This document shows positions 16,808-27,428 of a stretch of 64,000 nucleotides of DNA, in pieces (within the stretch, counting starts at the first letter, position 1; every line of letters starts with the position of its first letter). A model generated the notes under the pieces. That model did not search any database and was not told the origin of the DNA. It saw nothing but the letters and a program-made list of their open reading frames with translations. Made by a program: the position numbers and the translations under genes. Source of the DNA: Pedococcus bigeumensis (GTDB lineage Bacteria > Actinomycetota > Actinomycetes > Actinomycetales > Dermatophilaceae); the NCBI RefSeq assembly GCF_006438965.1, contig NZ_RCZM01000001.1, positions 993,097-1,057,096 of the forward strand, in the 5' to 3' direction.

Positions 16808-17499
16808 TCGACCTCGCGGCCGGCTCCGGCGTCGCCGCCTGGGTGCTCGTCCTGCTTGCGCTGGCGGGGGCGAGCCTGGGGGCCGTCACCGGTCGGGCGC
16901 TCGCCGTCGCCGACTACCGGATCGAGTCCGACGAGGCCGGGCCACCGCCCAGGCACTGGTGGTGGCCCGCGGTCGCCGTTGGTCTGCTGTGGGCGGTCGT
17001 GGGCTGGCGGATCGGCGACCTCGCCGGCTGGGCCGCGCTGCCGGCATACCTGCTGTTCGCCTGGTTGACGGTCGCGCTGGTGTGGATCGACGCCGACGTG
17101 CACCGGCTGCCGGACGGGCTGGTCCTGCCCGCCTACCCCGCGCTCCTCGTTCTGGTCGTCGTGGCGACGGCCGGCCTGGGCGACTGGGGGGTCCTGGTGC
17201 GGGCGCTCGCGTGCATGGCTGGCATGTACGCCCTCTACTTCCTGATGGCGATCATCTCGCCGAGCTCGCTGGGCTTCGGCGACGTCAAGCTCTCCGGGCT
17301 GATCGGGCTGTTGCTGGGGTGGGTCGGGGTGGGGGATGCCTTCGTCGCGTTGCTGGCGGGCTTCGTCGTCGGTGGGCTGATCGCCGTCGTCATGCTGGTC
17401 GGCCGGCGGGTCGGGATGCGTTCGCACATTGCGTTCGGCCCGTCGATGCTCGCCGGCGCTTTCGTCGCGCTGGTCGTGCAGTACCAGTTGGTGGCCTAG
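16804..17499 (+). CDS. Prepilin peptidase, A24 family (peptidase domain only)
   Basis: This 231-residue polytopic membrane protein has the two aspartates of A24 peptidases, in [12 protein letters not shown] and [11 protein letters not shown] (the GxGD motif). It lacks the N-terminal Cys-rich methylase part of classical PilD, so it is the short form. It would process type IV pilin or Tad/Flp-type prepilins; no pilus genes are in the window. The ATGA overlap with aroE indicates coupled translation. Short A24 genes between aroE and aroC are common in actinobacteria. Confidence 0.88.
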   Translation: MIDLAAGSGVAAWVLVLLALAGASLGAVTGRALAVADYRIESDEAGPPPRHWWWPAVAVGLLWAVVGWRIGDLAGWAALPAYLLFAWLTVALVWIDADVHRLPDGLVLPAYPALLVLVVVATAGLGDWGVLVRALACMAGMYALYFLMAIISPSSLGFGDVKLSGLIGLLLGWVGVGDAFVALLAGFVVGGLIAVVMLVGRRVGMRSHIAFGPSMLAGAFVALVVQYQLVA

Positions 17500-17536
17500 C
17501 CAAACCGGGCCACCGGCTGCATGGGAGGATCGGTTC

Positions 17537-18756
17537 ATGCTCCGCTGGTTGACCGCAGGTGAGTCCCACGGCCCGGCCCTCCTCGCGACGATCGAGGGTC
17601 TCCCGGCCGGGATCGAGGTGACCACCAAGGACGTGGCCGCCGCGCTCGCCCGGCGCCGGCTCGGCTTCGGCCGTGGCGCGCGGATGAAGTTCGAGCAGGA
17701 CGACGTCGAGTTCCTCGGTGGCCTTCGCCACGGCGTGACGATGGGGTCCCCGGTCGCCATCCGGATCGGCAACACCGAGTGGCCGAAGTGGGAGACCGTG
17801 ATGTCGCCCGACCCCGTGTCGGAGGAGGCGTACGCCTCGTCGGACGACGTGAACGCGGAGAAGGAGGTCGCCCGCAACCGACCCCTGACCCGCCCCCGTC
17901 CGGGTCACGCCGACCTCGTGGGGATGCAGAAGTACGGCTTCGACGACGCCCGCCCGGTGCTCGAACGCGCCTCCGCCCGCGAGACTGCTGCCCGTGTCGC
18001 ACTGGGCGAGGTGGCCTCCCGGTTCCTCGAGCAGGCCTACGGCATCCGGCTCGTCTCGCACACCGTGGCCATCGGCACCGCGGGGGTGTCCGAGGACGCC
18101 CCGCTGCCCACGCCCGACCAGGTCGAGCAGATCGACGCCGACCCGGTGCGCACCCTCGACGCCGCTGGGTCCGCCGCGATGATCGCCGAGGTCGAGGCCG
18201 CCAAGAAGGACGGCGACACCCTTGGTGGGGTCGTCGAGGTCGTCGCCTACGGACTGCCGCCGGGCCTGGGCTCCCACGTCCACTGGGACCGTCGACTCGA
18301 CGCCCAGCTGGCCGCCGCCCTCATGGGAATCCAGGCGATCAAGGGTGTCGAGGTCGGCGACGGCTTCCGCACCGCTGCCCGTCGCGGGTCCGCGGCCCAC
18401 GACGAGATGGAGCGGTCCGCCGACGGCACGATCCAGCGCCGCACCGGCCGGGCCGGCGGCACCGAAGGCGGCATGTCCACCGGTGACGTGCTGCGCGTCC
18501 GGGCCGCGATGAAGCCGATCTCGACGGTCCCGCGTGCCCTCGACACGGTCGACACCACCGGTGCCGAGGCGGCCAAGGCGATCCACCAGCGGTCCGACGT
18601 GTGTGCGGTACCTGCTGCAGGGGTGGTGGCCGAGGCGATGGTGGCGCTCGTGCTGGCTCAGGCCTGTGTCGAGAAGTTCGGCGGCGACTCGGTCGCCGAG
18701 ACGGCACGCAACCACGCGGCCTACCTCGCCTCGATCCCCGAGGCGATGCGCACGTG

Positions 18757-18760
<4 letters not shown>
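17537..18760 (+). CDS. aroC: Chorismate synthase
   Basis: This 407-residue FMN-dependent enzyme makes chorismate from EPSP. Diagnostic segments are [49 protein letters not shown] and [13 protein letters not shown]. The ATG at 17537 follows GGGAGGA by 7 nt, a clear ribosome site in the 37-bp gap after the peptidase. Its TGA overlaps the aroK GTG. It is full length for the actinobacterial family. Confidence 0.97.
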
Positions 18761-20441
<1,681 letters not shown>

Positions 20442-20519
20442 GCGCGGCGGCATCGCCTCACAGGAGGCGCACAGGAGGTGCACAAGGCGTCGATGGACAG
20501 TGACGCGACAGTGGGGCGC

Positions 20520-21437
20520 ATGAGTGAGAACCAGACCCCCGAGGACCACGGCACCGACCAGGTCGGCCCGCAGGGCCGCAATGTCAGCAGCGGCAACCCG
20601 CACGACGACCGGCACGACCGCGGACTCGAGTTCGACGTGCAGACCCTGCTGGCGCGGCGTCGCGTCCTGGGCATCCTCGGCGGGCTCGGTGCGGGAGCGG
20701 CTCTCGCAGCCTGCGGCACCTCTGACAGCGGCTCCACGACCAGCACCTCGTCCACGAGCAGCTCTTCGAGCACGTCCGGCTCGTCCGCTTCGAGCGCGGG
20801 GTCCACCCCGAAGGCCGAGGTGCCCGACGAGACCGGCGGTCCCTACCCGGGCGACGGGTCCAACGGCCCCAACGTGCTGGACGACTCGGGCATCGTCCGC
20901 TCCGACATCACGAGCAGCTTCGGGTCCTCGACAACCAAGGCCGAGGGCATCCCGCTCACCATCAACCTCACGGTCACCGACGCAGGGAACGGCTACTCGG
21001 CCATGCAGGGTGCCGCGGTCTACCTGTGGCACTGCAACCGCGACGGGCAGTACTCGCTGTACTCCCAGGGCGTCTCCGAGGAGAACTACCTGCGGGGCGT
21101 GCAGGCGACCAACGCGGCCGGGACCGCGACCTACACCAGCATCTTCCCGGCGGCCTACGACGGACGGTGGCCGCACATCCACTTCGAGGTCTACTCGTCG
21201 GTCGACGACGCCACGAGCAGCGGACAGATCGTCAAGACCTCACAGATCGCCCTGCCCGAGGCAGCGTGCAAGGAGGTGTACGCGACGACGGGCTACGAGG
21301 CGAGCGTGCAGAACCTCGCCAGGACGTCGCTCACGCAGGACATGGTGTTCGGCAACGACGGCGGGATCTACCAGCTCGCGACGGTGACCGGGAACGCCAC
21401 CGACGGCTACGTCGCCAACCTCACCATCGGCGTCTGA
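20520..21437 (+). CDS. Intradiol ring-cleavage dioxygenase-like lipoprotein
   Basis: This protein of about 305 residues has a Tat/lipoprotein-like signal: RRR near residue 46, a hydrophobic stretch, and a LAAC lipobox with Cys65. A Ser/Thr-rich linker and an intradiol dioxygenase fold follow. All four iron ligands can be seen: Tyr in GGPYPGD, Tyr in RDGQYSLYS and the two His of RWPHIHFEVY. It should therefore be an exported, iron-dependent aromatic ring-cleaving enzyme or a descendant. Starts at 20478 (GTG) or 20493 (ATG) are also possible; AGGAGG motifs are at 20462 and 20473. It is next to aroB, but a pathway link is unproven. Confidence 0.82.
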   Translation: MSENQTPEDHGTDQVGPQGRNVSSGNPHDDRHDRGLEFDVQTLLARRRVLGILGGLGAGAALAACGTSDSGSTTSTSSTSSSSSTSGSSASSAGSTPKAEVPDETGGPYPGDGSNGPNVLDDSGIVRSDITSSFGSSTTKAEGIPLTINLTVTDAGNGYSAMQGAAVYLWHCNRDGQYSLYSQGVSEENYLRGVQATNAAGTATYTSIFPAAYDGRWPHIHFEVYSSVDDATSSGQIVKTSQIALPEAACKEVYATTGYEASVQNLARTSLTQDMVFGNDGGIYQLATVTGNATDGYVANLTIGV

Positions 21438-21472
21438 CCGCCAGCGTCTGAGCAACGGCGTGTGGCGGAGCG

Positions 21473-22441
21473 TCAGATCTCGTCCAGGTCGGCGAGGTCG
21501 GCGGCGGTCGGCTGCCACCCGGCCGCTCGGGCGTTACGGGTCACCTGCTCCGCAGTCGTCGCCCCGGCGATCACCGAGGTGACGGCCGGCTGCGCGGCGA
21601 GGCCGCCGATGGCGACGTCCAGCAGGTCCACGTCGCGTTGCGTGGCAAACGACTGGAGGGCCTCGACCCGGTCCCAGTCGGCCTCCGCCAGCCAGCCAGC
21701 CCGGTCCGCCTCCAGGGCCGCCCGCGACCCCTGCGGGGCAGCGGCGCCCCGCTGGTACTTGCCGGTGAGCAGCCCCTTGGCCAGAGGGAAGAACGGGAGT
21801 ATGCCGAGCCCAAACCGCTCGCACGCGGGCGCCACCTCGTCCTCGACCGAGCGGTCGAGCAGGGAGTACTCGTTCTGCACCGAGACGAAGGACGCGAGCC
21901 CGGCGGTCGAGGAGGTCCAGGAGGCGTCGGCCACCTGCCAGCCGTCGAAGTTGGAGCACCCGATGTAGAGCACCTTGCCCTCGCGCACGAGGTCGGTGAG
22001 CGCTTCGAGCGTCTCCTCGATCGGCGTCAGCGGGTCCGGGCGGTGCAGCTGGTAGAGGTCGATGTGGTCGGTCTGCAAGCGGCGCAGGCTGGCTTCGACC
22101 GCGCGGCGGACATAGCGGCGCGAGCCCAGAGCGCCGAAGTCGTCCCCGTTGGCGCCCTGCATGTCCATCCCGAACTTGGTGGCGAGGACGAACTCGTCGC
22201 GCTGGCCCTGCAGGGCGTCGCCGAGCATCGTCTCGCTCTGACCCGGCTCGCCGCCGTAGATGTCGGCGGTGTCGAGCAGCGTGACGCCGTTGTCACGGGC
22301 CGCGGTCAGGATCGAGACGACACCGTCCTGGTCGACCCGACGGCCGAAGGCGTTGCAGCCGATGCCGACGGCACTCACCATGAGCCCGCTCGAGCCGAGC
22401 GGTCGGTAGTCCATCTCTGTCCTGGCAGCCGTCGAAGTCAT
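21473..22441 (-). CDS. Aldo/keto reductase
   Basis: This 322-residue NADPH-dependent TIM-barrel oxidoreductase has the catalytic tetrad in place: Asp in LLDTADIYG with Tyr of DIYGG, Lys in LATKFGMD and His in LYQLHRPDP. The segment GCSNFDGWQV and the C-terminal SVIAGATTAEQV nucleotide-binding loop are typical. The substrate is unknown. TAGGCT (minus strand, 22448-22453) is 6 nt before the ATG at 22441. Its 3' end faces the dioxygenase-like gene. It is divergent from efp. Confidence 0.9.
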   Translation of the reverse strand: MTSTAARTEMDYRPLGSSGLMVSAVGIGCNAFGRRVDQDGVVSILTAARDNGVTLLDTADIYGGEPGQSETMLGDALQGQRDEFVLATKFGMDMQGANGDDFGALGSRRYVRRAVEASLRRLQTDHIDLYQLHRPDPLTPIEETLEALTDLVREGKVLYIGCSNFDGWQVADASWTSSTAGLASFVSVQNEYSLLDRSVEDEVAPACERFGLGILPFFPLAKGLLTGKYQRGAAAPQGSRAALEADRAGWLAEADWDRVEALQSFATQRDVDLLDVAIGGLAAQPAVTSVIAGATTAEQVTRNARAAGWQPTAADLADLDEI

Positions 22442-22447
22442 GCCCCC

Positions 22448-22453
22448 AGCCTA
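22448..22453 (-). promoter_or_regulatory. -10 box TAGGCT, leaderless aldo/keto reductase gene
   Basis: TAGGCT on the minus strand is followed by 6 nt (GGGGGC) and the ATG at 22441. Confidence 0.55.
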
Positions 22454-22499
22454 GGTCTGCCGCCTCGACAGCGATTCGGGGGAGCGTGCACCCGGCGGC

Positions 22500-22505
22500 T
22501 AGACT
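22500..22505 (+). promoter_or_regulatory. -10 box TAGACT for efp-nusB
   Basis: TAGACT lies in the divergent gap. A start near 22512 would give a leader of about 80 nt before the GTG at 22593. A CGGCATAC word sits at 22561-22568 in that leader. Confidence 0.45.
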
Positions 22506-22592
22506 GTCCGCCGAATCCCACCCCGAACCTTTCCGGGACTGCCGCACGCGCTCGACCACGCGGCATACCGGCTCTTTTGAAAGCGATATGAC

Positions 22593-23153
22593 GTGGCATC
22601 GACCAACGACCTGAAGAACGGCCTGGTCCTCAACCTCGAAGGCCAGCTGTGGGCCGTCGTGGAGTTCCAGCACGTCAAGCCCGGCAAGGGCCCGGCGTTC
22701 GTGCGGACCAAGCTCAAGCACGTCCTGTCCGGCAAGGTCGTCGACAAGACGTTCAACGCCGGCCTGAAGGTCGAGACCGCCAACGTCGACCGTCGCGACA
22801 TGCAGTACCTCTACAAGGACGGGACCGACTTCGTCTTCATGGACGGGTCGACCTACGACCAGATCCACATCCCGGAGACTGTCGTCGGCGACGTCGCGAA
22901 CTACCTCCTCGAGAACCAGACCGCGCAGGTCGCGACGCACGAGGGCATCGTGCTCTACGTCGAGCTGCCCACGTCGGTCGTCCTCGAGATCACCTACACC
23001 GAGCCGGGTCTGCAGGGCGACCGCTCCACCGGTGGCACCAAGCCGGCGACGCTCGAGACCGGCGCGACGATCAATGTCCCGCTGTTCCTGGAGCAGGGCA
23101 CCAAGGTCAAGGTCGACACCCGCGACGGCTCCTACCTCGGTCGCGTCAGCTAA
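22593..23153 (+). CDS. efp: Translation elongation factor P
   Basis: The 186-residue EF-P relieves ribosome stalling at polyproline. The loop [14 protein letters not shown] carries the lysine at the tip. The three beta-barrel domains are complete and end [15 protein letters not shown] 22593 is the start; the ATG at 22588 is out of frame. It is directly followed by nusB with no gap (TAA then GTG). Confidence 0.96.
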   Translation: MASTNDLKNGLVLNLEGQLWAVVEFQHVKPGKGPAFVRTKLKHVLSGKVVDKTFNAGLKVETANVDRRDMQYLYKDGTDFVFMDGSTYDQIHIPETVVGDVANYLLENQTAQVATHEGIVLYVELPTSVVLEITYTEPGLQGDRSTGGTKPATLETGATINVPLFLEQGTKVKVDTRDGSYLGRVS

Positions 23154-23567
23154 GTGGGCGCACGGACCAAGGCACGCAAGCGCGCGATCGACCTCCTGTT
23201 CGAGGCCGAGAACCGGGGCCTGAACGCCCGTGACCTGCTCGCTGAACGGCTCGCCAAGCCGGTCACCGAGGCGCCGCTCAGCCAGTACACCTCCGACCTC
23301 GTCGAGGGTGTCGTCGCGCACTGGACCGACATCAACGAGCTGCTGTCGACCTACTCGCAGGGCTGGACGCTGGAGCGGATGCCCAGCGTCGACCGGGCGA
23401 TCCTGCGGCTCGGCGCGTTCGAGGTGCTCTATGCGACCGAGGTCCCCGTGAACGTCGCGATCGCCGAGGCCGTCGAGCTGGCCAAGAGCCTGTCCACCGA
23501 CGACTCGCCGAAGTTCGTCAACGGCCTGCTCGGTCGACTCGCCGAGGTCAAGCCCACCCTGGCCTGA
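23154..23567 (+). CDS. nusB: Transcription antitermination factor NusB
   Basis: This 137-residue all-helical protein joins the rRNA antitermination complex with S10. Conserved segments are ARKRAIDLLFEAE, IDRAIL-like VDRAILRLGAFEVLY and VPVNVAIAEAVELAKSL, with the end SPKFVNGLLGRLAEV. Its GTG start abuts the efp stop, so the two genes are one unit. A strong hairpin follows 18 bp after its stop. Confidence 0.95.
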   Translation: MGARTKARKRAIDLLFEAENRGLNARDLLAERLAKPVTEAPLSQYTSDLVEGVVAHWTDINELLSTYSQGWTLERMPSVDRAILRLGAFEVLYATEVPVNVAIAEAVELAKSLSTDDSPKFVNGLLGRLAEVKPTLA

Positions 23568-23585
23568 CGCTAGCCCGCCCGAGAG

Positions 23586-23630
23586 CCCAGCTTTCGGGCC
23601 TCTGGAGGGGTCGGAAGCCCGAAAGCTGGG
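23586..23630 (+). terminator. Hairpin terminator after efp-nusB
   Basis: CCCAGCTTTCGGGC (23586-23599) pairs perfectly with 23617-23630, a 14-bp stem with a 17-nt loop. It separates efp-nusB from the pyrimidine operon. Confidence 0.8.
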
Positions 23631-23681
23631 ATCTCGGTGGCGCCGCGGCGGGCCGGTATGCCGGGTGCTCACCGCACCGGG

Positions 23682-23687
23682 TATGGT
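23682..23687 (+). promoter_or_regulatory. -10 box TATGGT, pyrimidine operon promoter
   Basis: TATGGT precedes the PyrR-binding leader. A start near 23694 gives a leader of about 57 nt. Confidence 0.5.
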
Positions 23688-23711
23688 GGCCACCGATCGA
23701 CATCCTTTAAC

Positions 23712-23741
23712 GACCTGTCCTGTGAGGCAGGGAAGGAGGTC
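23712..23741 (+). promoter_or_regulatory. PyrR-binding RNA element overlapping the pyrR ribosome site
   Basis: The loop TGTCCTGTGAGGCA matches the published PyrR-binding consensus (ARUCCNGNGAGGYU) closely and is closed by CCTG/CAGG. An outer GACC (23712-23715) can pair with GGTC (23738-23741), burying the AGGAGG (23734-23739) that serves pyrR. This is the actinobacterial design, in which UMP-bound PyrR blocks translation rather than causing termination. The match is seen in the sequence; the mechanism comes from known PyrR biology. Confidence 0.8.
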
Positions 23742-23750
23742 CTGGCGCTG

Positions 23751-24371
23751 ATGCGTCCTGACTTTGCTGCACCCTCGGCGGTTGAACCCGTGGTTCCCGC
23801 CACCCCTTCTGGCGAGGCATCCCTCGACAACTCCCGCGTCGTGATGACCGAGGCCGACGTGGCCCGCGTGCTACGACGGATCGCGCACGAGATCCTCGAG
23901 CACAACAAGGGCGCGTCCGACCTGGTGGTCCTGGGCATCCCCACCCGCGGGGTTGCCCTGGCGCACCGGCTCGCGGCCCTCATCGAGGAGGTCGAGGGTG
24001 TGCCGGTCGCTGTCGGCGCCCTCGACGTCACGATGCACCGTGACGACCTGCGCCGGCAGCCGACGCGCAGCCCGATGCACACCGACATCCCGCCGAGCGG
24101 GATAGACGACAAGGTCGTCGTGCTGGTCGACGACGTGCTCTACTCCGGCCGCACCGTGCGGGCAGCCCTGGACGCACTGTCCGACCTCGGCCGCCCGCGG
24201 ATCGTGCGCCTCGCGGTGCTGGTCGACCGGGGGCACCGCGAGCTGCCGATCCGGGCCGACCACGTGGGCAAGAACCTGCCGACCTCGAGCAGCGAGAAGG
24301 TGCGGGTGCGGCTGAGCGAACCCGACCACGTCGAGGACCAGGTCACCATCGCTGGAGGCGAGACCAGATGA
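23751..24371 (+). CDS. pyrR: PyrR bifunctional regulator / uracil phosphoribosyltransferase
   Basis: This 206-residue type I phosphoribosyltransferase-fold protein binds the pyr leader RNA when UMP is high. The PRPP motif is [21 protein letters not shown]-binding basic residues lie around the [14 protein letters not shown] segment. ATG 23751 is the first good start after AGGAGG; the N-terminal 25 residues before [10 protein letters not shown] are longer than in most homologues. Its TGA overlaps pyrB as ATGA. It is first in the UMP operon and probably autoregulates it through 23712-23741. Confidence 0.94.
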   Translation: MRPDFAAPSAVEPVVPATPSGEASLDNSRVVMTEADVARVLRRIAHEILEHNKGASDLVVLGIPTRGVALAHRLAALIEEVEGVPVAVGALDVTMHRDDLRRQPTRSPMHTDIPPSGIDDKVVVLVDDVLYSGRTVRAALDALSDLGRPRIVRLAVLVDRGHRELPIRADHVGKNLPTSSSEKVRVRLSEPDHVEDQVTIAGGETR

Positions 24372-25390
24372 GCACCGCCACCACCACCACCACCACCCCC
24401 AGCGGCCCCGCCGGCCGCGAGCAGCAGGCGAGCACGCGGCATACCAAGCGGCACCTGCTGTCGTCCGCGGACCTGAACCGCGAGCAGGTCCGGGCCATCC
24501 TCGACACCGCCTCGGAGATGCACGGGGTGCAGCAGCGCGAGGTCAAGAAGCTCCCGACGCTGCGCGGCCGGACCGTCGTCAATCTGTTCTTCGAGGACTC
24601 GACCCGCACCCGCAGCTCGTTCGAGATCGCGGGCAAGTGGCTGTCCGCCGACGTCATCAACATCAGCGGCAAGGGGTCCTCGACCTCCAAGGGCGAGTCG
24701 CTGCGCGACACGGTGCTGACCGTGGCCGCGATGGGTGTCGACGCCCTGGTCATCCGGCACCACGCGAGCGGCGCCGCCCAGCAGGTCAGCCAGTGGGTCG
24801 ACGCGCACATCATCAACGCTGGCGACGGGATGCACGAGCACCCGACCCAGGCGCTGCTCGACGCCTACACGATGGAGCGACGGCTCGGGGACCTCGAGGG
24901 ACGTCACGTCGTCATCGTCGGCGACCTGACCCACTCACGGGTGGTGCGGTCCAACCTGATCACCCTCAAGACCCTCGGCGCGCGGGTCACCCTTGTGGCA
25001 CCGCCGACCCTGATGCCGAGCGGGATCACCTCGTGGGCGCAGGCCGATGGGTTCACGCTGTCGAACGACTTCGACGCGGTGCTCCCGACGGCCGACTCGG
25101 TGATGATGCTGCGGGTCCAGCGCGAGCGGATGAGCGGTGGCTTCTTCCCCACGGCGCGCGAGTACACCGTCGGCTACGGACTGACCCGCGCCCGGCTCGA
25201 CGCGCTCACCGCCGCCAACCCCGACGCCGTGATCTGCCACCCCGGCCCGATGAACCGCGGCCTCGAGATCGCTGCTGACGCCGCCGACGGCGCCCAGTCG
25301 CTCATCCTCGACCAGGTCAGCGCAGGCGTCGCGGTGCGGATGAGCGTGCTCTACCACCTGCTCGCCGGTGGCGAAGGAGAGGACAGCTGA
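24368..25390 (+). CDS. pyrB: Aspartate carbamoyltransferase catalytic chain
   Basis: This 340-residue enzyme joins carbamoyl phosphate and aspartate. The carbamoyl-phosphate motif is [13 protein letters not shown], and the second signature is [14 protein letters not shown]. The N-terminal 28 residues before [10 protein letters not shown] are an extra, low-complexity, Thr-rich stretch encoded by six ACC repeats. No regulatory chain (pyrI) is present. The start overlaps pyrR (ATGA) and the stop overlaps pyrC (TGATG). Confidence 0.96.
   Translation: MSTATTTTTTPSGPAGREQQASTRHTKRHLLSSADLNREQVRAILDTASEMHGVQQREVKKLPTLRGRTVVNLFFEDSTRTRSSFEIAGKWLSADVINISGKGSSTSKGESLRDTVLTVAAMGVDALVIRHHASGAAQQVSQWVDAHIINAGDGMHEHPTQALLDAYTMERRLGDLEGRHVVIVGDLTHSRVVRSNLITLKTLGARVTLVAPPTLMPSGITSWAQADGFTLSNDFDAVLPTADSVMMLRVQRERMSGGFFPTAREYTVGYGLTRARLDALTAANPDAVICHPGPMNRGLEIAADAADGAQSLILDQVSAGVAVRMSVLYHLLAGGEGEDS
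24380..24397 (+). repeat. (ACC)6 trinucleotide repeat in the pyrB 5' end
   Basis: Six perfect ACC triplets encode six threonines in the pyrB N-terminal extension. Slippage would change length by whole residues only, so the frame is safe. Confidence 0.8.
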
Positions 25391-26679
25391 TGGCCACACT
25401 GCTCATCACCGGAGCGGACCTGCTCGGGACCGGGGCCCAGGACCTGCTGGTCGAGGACGGTGTCATCACCGAGGTCGGGTCGATCCGCTCCGCGAAGGGC
25501 GCCGACGTCCTCGACGCCGACGGCCTGGTCGCGCTGCCCGGCCTGGTCGACCTGCACACCCACCTGCGCGAGCCCGGTCGTGAGGACGCCGAGACCATCG
25601 CGTCCGGCGCCGCCGCAGCCGCGGTCGGTGGCTTCACGGCGATCCTCGCGATGGCCAACACCAGTCCCGTCACGGACACGGCCGAGGCCGCCGAGCGGAT
25701 CCTCGACCTGGGCCGTGCGACCGGTCTGGTCGACGTCGTCCCGGTGGGCGCGGTCACCAAGGGACTCGACGGTGAGGAGCTCGCCGAGCTCGGCCTCATG
25801 CACCGGTCCCGGGCTGCCGTGACCGTCTTCTCCGACGACGGCCACTGCGTCCACAACGCGCGGGTGATGCGCCGTGCGCTGGAGTACGTCCGCGCCTTCG
25901 GCGGGGTCATCTCGCAGCACGCCCAGGACCCGCAGCTCGCCGGACCGAACGCCTGCGCCCACGAGGGCGAGCTCTCCGGTCGCCTCGGACTGCCCGGCTG
26001 GCCGGGCATCGCGGAGGAGTCGATCGTGGCCCGCGACGTCATGCTGGCCCGGCACATCGGCTCGCGGGTGCACGTCGCCCACGTCTCGACCGCCGGCACC
26101 GTCGAGGTGATCCGCTGGGCCAAGGCTCAGGGCATCGCGGTCACCGCCGAGGTCACGCCGCACCACCTCGTCCTGACCACCGACCTGATCGCGGGCTACG
26201 ACCCCACCTACAAGGTCAACCCGCCGCTGCGCCCGCAGGAGGACGTCGACGCACTGCGCGCGGCGCTCGCGGACGGCACCATCGACGCGGTGGCCACCGA
26301 CCACGCCCCGCACGCCAGGCACGACAAGGAGCACGCCTTCACCGAGGCGGCGTTCGGCATGCTCGGGCTCGAGACGTCCCTGTCCGTGGTCAGCGACGTC
26401 ATGGTCGGCGGTGGCCTGCTCGACTGGGCCGGCGTCGCCCGGGTGATGTCGGTCGCACCGGCCAGGATCGCCGGGCTGGCCGCCCACGGGCAGCCGCTCG
26501 CGGTGGGTTCGCCTGCCCACCTGACGCTCGTCGACCGGGACGCCACGGTCACTGTCGACCGCAGTGCCTCACTTTCCTTGTCCCGCAACAACCCGTGGCA
26601 CGGTCGCACCCTTCGGGGTGCAGTGCACGCCACGGTCTTCGGTGGTCGCCTGACCGCCCAGAAGGGAGCCATCGCGTGA
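25390..26679 (+). CDS. pyrC: Dihydroorotase
   Basis: This 429-residue class I amidohydrolase cyclizes carbamoyl aspartate. The metal site shows as DLHTHLREPG, the later His ligands lie in HVAHVSTAG, and the catalytic Asp is in ATDHAPHARHDKE. CEH-type NNPWHGR near the end is the usual C-terminal mark. Its ATG shares a base with the pyrB TGA, and its own TGA overlaps the next GTG. Cytosolic; third enzyme of UMP synthesis. Confidence 0.96.
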   Translation: MATLLITGADLLGTGAQDLLVEDGVITEVGSIRSAKGADVLDADGLVALPGLVDLHTHLREPGREDAETIASGAAAAAVGGFTAILAMANTSPVTDTAEAAERILDLGRATGLVDVVPVGAVTKGLDGEELAELGLMHRSRAAVTVFSDDGHCVHNARVMRRALEYVRAFGGVISQHAQDPQLAGPNACAHEGELSGRLGLPGWPGIAEESIVARDVMLARHIGSRVHVAHVSTAGTVEVIRWAKAQGIAVTAEVTPHHLVLTTDLIAGYDPTYKVNPPLRPQEDVDALRAALADGTIDAVATDHAPHARHDKEHAFTEAAFGMLGLETSLSVVSDVMVGGGLLDWAGVARVMSVAPARIAGLAAHGQPLAVGSPAHLTLVDRDATVTVDRSASLSLSRNNPWHGRTLRGAVHATVFGGRLTAQKGAIA

Positions 26680-27428
26680 CCCGACTCCAAGCCGTGGGCG
26701 TGATGCTCGTGGCGCTGGGCCTCATCTATGCCCTGCTGTATGCCGCGTGGCTGCGCAAGCGCCGCGAGCACGAGTCCGCGGCCATCGCCGCGGAGCGCAG
26801 CCGGACGACCCGCGACCACTCCCTGGAGGCCCCGGCCCTCAAGGAGAAGCCGGCACAGGTCATCGCGGAGGGCACCTACGTCAGCACGACGGTCGCCGAG
26901 AACCGCTTGGACCGGGTCACGGTCGAGGGGTTGGGCAACCGCGCCAAGGCGACCCTCATCGTGAGCCGCGGTGACGCCGACGAGCTCGTGCGCATCGACC
27001 GGCAGGGCGAGGCGACGGTGATCATCCCGGCGGCCCGGCTGATCTCCGCGCGACGGGGGCGGGGGATGGTCGGCAAGTTTGTCGGCGCCAACCGGCTGGT
27101 GATCCTGCAGTGGAGGACCGAGAACGGCGACACCTACGAGACCGGGTTCCTGCCGCGCTTCAAGGCCGACGTCGAACGTGTCGAGTCCGCGCTGTGGTGG
27201 CACACCGGAGAGACGACAGCGGCCTTCAGCGAAGACGAGGCAGAGGTGGCCGACGACGCTGCCTCGAAGGCGCCCGCAGAGGACGCGACGACCGCTGACC
27301 CGAAGCCGACCGACGCCAAGAAGCCCGCCGCCACAAAGTCGACCGCCACAAAGTCGACCGCCGCGAAGAAGTCGACCGTGGCCAAGAAACCAACCGCGAC
27401 CGACACCACAGGGAAGACGACGCCATGA
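26676..27428 (+). CDS. Membrane-anchored bacterial PH-like protein with Lys/Ala/Thr tail
   Basis: This 250-residue protein begins with one membrane helix (residues 4-24, [20 protein letters not shown]). Residues 55-165 form a beta-rich PH-like domain ([20 protein letters not shown], then [17 protein letters not shown]). The last 60 residues are a Lys/Ala/Thr-rich disordered tail resembling histone H1. The pyrC-PH-carA order is common in actinobacteria, but the role is unknown. GTG 26676 overlaps the pyrC stop and its TGA overlaps carA. The tail contains tandem repeats. Confidence 0.8.
   Translation: MTRLQAVGVMLVALGLIYALLYAAWLRKRREHESAAIAAERSRTTRDHSLEAPALKEKPAQVIAEGTYVSTTVAENRLDRVTVEGLGNRAKATLIVSRGDADELVRIDRQGEATVIIPAARLISARRGRGMVGKFVGANRLVILQWRTENGDTYETGFLPRFKADVERVESALWWHTGETTAAFSEDEAEVADDAASKAPAEDATTADPKPTDAKKPAATKSTATKSTAAKKSTVAKKPTATDTTGKTTP
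27330..27377 (+). repeat. Tandem repeat encoding the Lys-Ser-Thr-Ala tail
   Basis: GCCACAAAGTCGACC occurs twice in a row (27330-27344, 27345-27359). A degenerate 18-nt copy (27360-27377) follows. The repeats encode [16 protein letters not shown]. Confidence 0.75.
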
